Source of the DNA: Rubrivivax sp. | GTDB lineage: Bacteria; Pseudomonadota; Gammaproteobacteria; Burkholderiales; Burkholderiaceae | Assembly: GCA_004211235.1 (NCBI GenBank) | Contig: SEEY01000091.1 | Location: forward strand, 1-10,166 | Reading direction: 5' to 3' | DNA length: 10,166 bases | Part shown: piece after piece, positions 8,277 to 10,166 of the stretch | Numbering within the stretch: position 1 is the stretch's first letter | Layout of the letters: each line of letters starts with the position of its first letter | Translations under genes and position numbers: made by a program | The notes under the pieces: model-generated | Seen by the model: only the letters and a program-made list of their open reading frames with translations | Databases searched by the model: none | What the model was told of the DNA's origin: nothing

Positions 8277-10166
8277 ATGTCGGTTTCCCCTCCCCACCTC
8301 ACGCTGCGCACACTGACGCGCGGCGATGGCCTGCTGGGCCTGCGGCCACGCGGCCCGCTGGGCCCGCGGGGCGAGCAGGTGACGGTGGCGACGCTGGCGC
8401 GGCGGGATGCCGATGCCGAGCAGGTCTTGCTCAAGCGTGGCCTCGTGGCCCTCGACCCGGCGCTGCTGCAATGGCGCGGCGCGCCGCTGGCGTTGGGCGG
8501 CGAGTCGCTGTGGACCTTGCCGCAGGAAGAGTTCTTCGGCGACTTCCATGCGGATGCGGTGCCCGAGTTGCAGGCGCTCGGCTGGCAGGTCACGACCGAA
8601 CCGGGTTTTGCGCACCACAGCCAGTTCGTCAGCGGCTGGCAGCTCGGTCTGACGGAAGAGGCAGCCGAACAGGCGCCCAAACCGAGCCGCCGCGTCGAAG
8701 GCCTCGCGCTGGAAAGGCGCACCGGGGCCTGGCTCGTCAGCCTCGGCATGGAGGTGGACGGCAAGACGCTGGACCTTGCGCCGCTGATCGCCAACCTGCT
8801 GCGCAAGGACAAGCGCTGGCTGGATGCCGTGGTCATCGCCGCCATCGAGGACGACGCCATCGTCTCGCTGCGTGCGCCGGGTGGCCGGCGCTATCACGCC
8901 ATCGCCGCGCCGCTCAAGGCCATCATGCTGGCGCTGCTGGACCTGCTCAAGCCCGCCGAGCTGGAGAAGGGCAAGCCGCTCAAGCTCAACGCCTGGGACG
9001 CGGACCGCATCCGCTGCATCGAGGAAGAGTCGCGCGGACGCTGGCAGATCCACGGCGACGCCGGCCTGAAGGCGCTCGGGCGGCGGCTGCTCGCGGCCGG
9101 CGCGCCCACCTCACTGCCGCAGCCGCCCGGCCTCGGCCTCGCGCTGCGCCCCTACCAGCTGCACGGCCTGGCGTGGCTGCAATACCTGCGCGAGCAACAC
9201 CTCGCCGGCATCCTGGCCGACGACATGGGCCTGGGCAAGACGGCGCAGGCGCTGGCCCACATCTGGGCCGAAAAACAGGCCGGCCGGCTGGACCGCCCGG
9301 CCCTCGTCATCGTGCCGACCTCGCTGCTCTTCAACTGGCAGCAGGAAGCCGCCCGCATCGCCCCGGGGCTGCTCGTCAAGACCTGGCACGGCGCCGACCG
9401 CGCGGCCGTCGATCTGGCGGGCGCGGACATCGTGCTGAGCACCTACAACCTCGTCTGGCGCGACCTGCGCGCCTTGTCGGCACAGCCCTGGCACTTGCTG
9501 ATCCTGGACGAAGCCCAGGCCGTCAAAAACTCGCACGCCCGAGCCGCCCGTGCCTTGCGCCGGCTCGATGCGCGACACCATCTGGCCCTCACCGGCACGC
9601 CGCTGGAGAACCACCTCGGCGAGCTGTGGTCGCTGTTCGACCTGCTGATGCCGGGCTTCCTCGGCGACGCACGCACCTTCGCCAGGCACTGGCGCAAGCC
9701 CATCGAGATCAACCGCGACGGCGCGCGTGGCCGGTTGCTGGCGGCGCGCGTGCGGCCCTTCATCCTGCGCCGCATGAAGACCGAGGTGGCCACCGAGCTG
9801 CCGCCGCTGACCGAGCTGGTCAAGCGCGTGCCGCTGCTGGGCCAGCAGAAGCAGCTCTACGAGAGCGTGCGCGTGGCGGCCGACCACATGGTGCGGCGCA
9901 TCCTGATGCGCGACGGCTTCAGCCCGACCAGCCTCATCAGCGTGCTGGACGCGATGCTGAAGCTGCGCCAGGTCTGCTGCGACCCGCTGCTGGTCAAGAG
10001 CCTGCAGGTGCCGCCCGGCGTCGAGCGCGCCAAGCTGGAGTGGCTGCGCGAGCACCTGCCGGACTTCGTCGCCCAGGGCCGGCGGCTGCTGGTGTTCTCG
10101 CAGTTCACCGAGATGCTGGACCTGATTGCCGCTGAGCTGGACCGTTTGGGCCTGAAGCATCTGCGG
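8277..10166 (+). CDS. SNF2-family DEAD/DEAH-box ATPase (partial, runs off the right edge)
   Basis: An open frame of 630 codons continues past the window end. It is a bacterial SNF2/RapA-type double-stranded DNA translocase, of the kind that remodels protein-DNA or RNA-polymerase complexes. After about 285 N-terminal residues of no recognised domain come LRPYQLHGLAWL (290-301), Walker A DDMGLGKTAQA (315-325), motif Ia ALVIVPTSLLFNW (342-354), Walker B LILDEAQAVKN (408-418), motif III LALTGTPLENHLGELW (436-451), FILRRMKTEV (495-504), LRQVCCDPLL (563-572) and the start of the second RecA domain, LLVFSQFTEMLDLI (604-617). The N-terminus has almost no Cys, so no SWIM zinc finger. Family members usually run 900-1100 residues, so about a third is missing. 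ATG 8277 is the first sensible start, but its only Shine-Dalgarno candidate (GAGA, 8265-8268) lies inside the hairpin stem. Confidence 0.93.
   Translation, partial: MSVSPPHLTLRTLTRGDGLLGLRPRGPLGPRGEQVTVATLARRDADAEQVLLKRGLVALDPALLQWRGAPLALGGESLWTLPQEEFFGDFHADAVPELQALGWQVTTEPGFAHHSQFVSGWQLGLTEEAAEQAPKPSRRVEGLALERRTGAWLVSLGMEVDGKTLDLAPLIANLLRKDKRWLDAVVIAAIEDDAIVSLRAPGGRRYHAIAAPLKAIMLALLDLLKPAELEKGKPLKLNAWDADRIRCIEEESRGRWQIHGDAGLKALGRRLLAAGAPTSLPQPPGLGLALRPYQLHGLAWLQYLREQHLAGILADDMGLGKTAQALAHIWAEKQAGRLDRPALVIVPTSLLFNWQQEAARIAPGLLVKTWHGADRAAVDLAGADIVLSTYNLVWRDLRALSAQPWHLLILDEAQAVKNSHARAARALRRLDARHHLALTGTPLENHLGELWSLFDLLMPGFLGDARTFARHWRKPIEINRDGARGRLLAARVRPFILRRMKTEVATELPPLTELVKRVPLLGQQKQLYESVRVAADHMVRRILMRDGFSPTSLISVLDAMLKLRQVCCDPLLVKSLQVPPGVERAKLEWLREHLPDFVAQGRRLLVFSQFTEMLDLIAAELDRLGLKHLR

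Noticed and set aside
6362..8860. 832-codon minus-strand open frame spanning the SDR, thioesterase, RpiB-like and SNF2 genes
   Set aside because: It crosses several well-supported plus-strand genes and their intergenic gaps, and its Ser/Arg/Ala-rich translation has no recognisable motif. Length alone is not evidence at this base composition.
8471..10135. 554-codon plus-strand frame inside the SNF2 region
   Set aside because: Its Arg/Ala/Gly-rich translation has no motifs; the SNF2 helicase motifs lie in a different frame, open from 8277 to the edge.

Overview
The window is a GC-rich chromosomal segment with dense, same-strand genes, short gaps and strong G/C preference at third codon positions. 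Gene content and protein style suggest a betaproteobacterium, probably Burkholderiales. This is inference from composition and family resemblance; no rRNA or marker gene is present. I see no tRNA, rRNA, CRISPR array, insertion sequence, phage gene or attachment site.

Layout. Bases 1-23 may hold the first codons of a minus-strand gene running off the left edge. A small unrecognised membrane-anchored coiled-coil protein follows (182-562). After a 137-base gap with hairpins, a -10-like hexamer and a 12-base palindrome comes the core of the window: six tightly packed plus-strand genes (700-7469). They encode a fused enoyl-CoA hydratase/3-hydroxyacyl-CoA dehydrogenase, a thiolase, a PaaI-type hotdog thioesterase, a roughly 600-residue acyl-CoA dehydrogenase, a short-chain dehydrogenase/reductase (SDR) and a second PaaI-type thioesterase. 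Three of the five junctions overlap or abut (4-base overlap, 1-base gap, 11-base overlap). The other two carry an identical 12-base Shine-Dalgarno leader. The set reads as one operon.

Together these genes provide a full acyl-CoA beta-oxidation spiral: dehydrogenation, hydration, second dehydrogenation and thiolysis. Two thioesterases can release CoA from stalled or unusual acyl-CoAs, and the SDR acts on an unknown hydroxy- or keto-substrate. No acyl-CoA ligase, ETF gene or regulator lies in the window, so the natural substrate cannot be read from context.

Downstream, a 125-base gap with another GAACG/CGTTC dyad leads to a divergent, C-terminally extended RpiB/LacAB-family protein (7595-8236). 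A perfect 13-bp hairpin (8245-8275) separates it from a large SNF2-family ATPase (8277 to the right edge, truncated at helicase motif IV).

I found no clearly novel multi-gene system. The best leads are the related dyads at the two main intergenic regions, the two thioesterases with different active-site patterns, the RpiB-like protein lacking canonical substrate-binding residues, and the hairpin directly abutting the SNF2 start codon.
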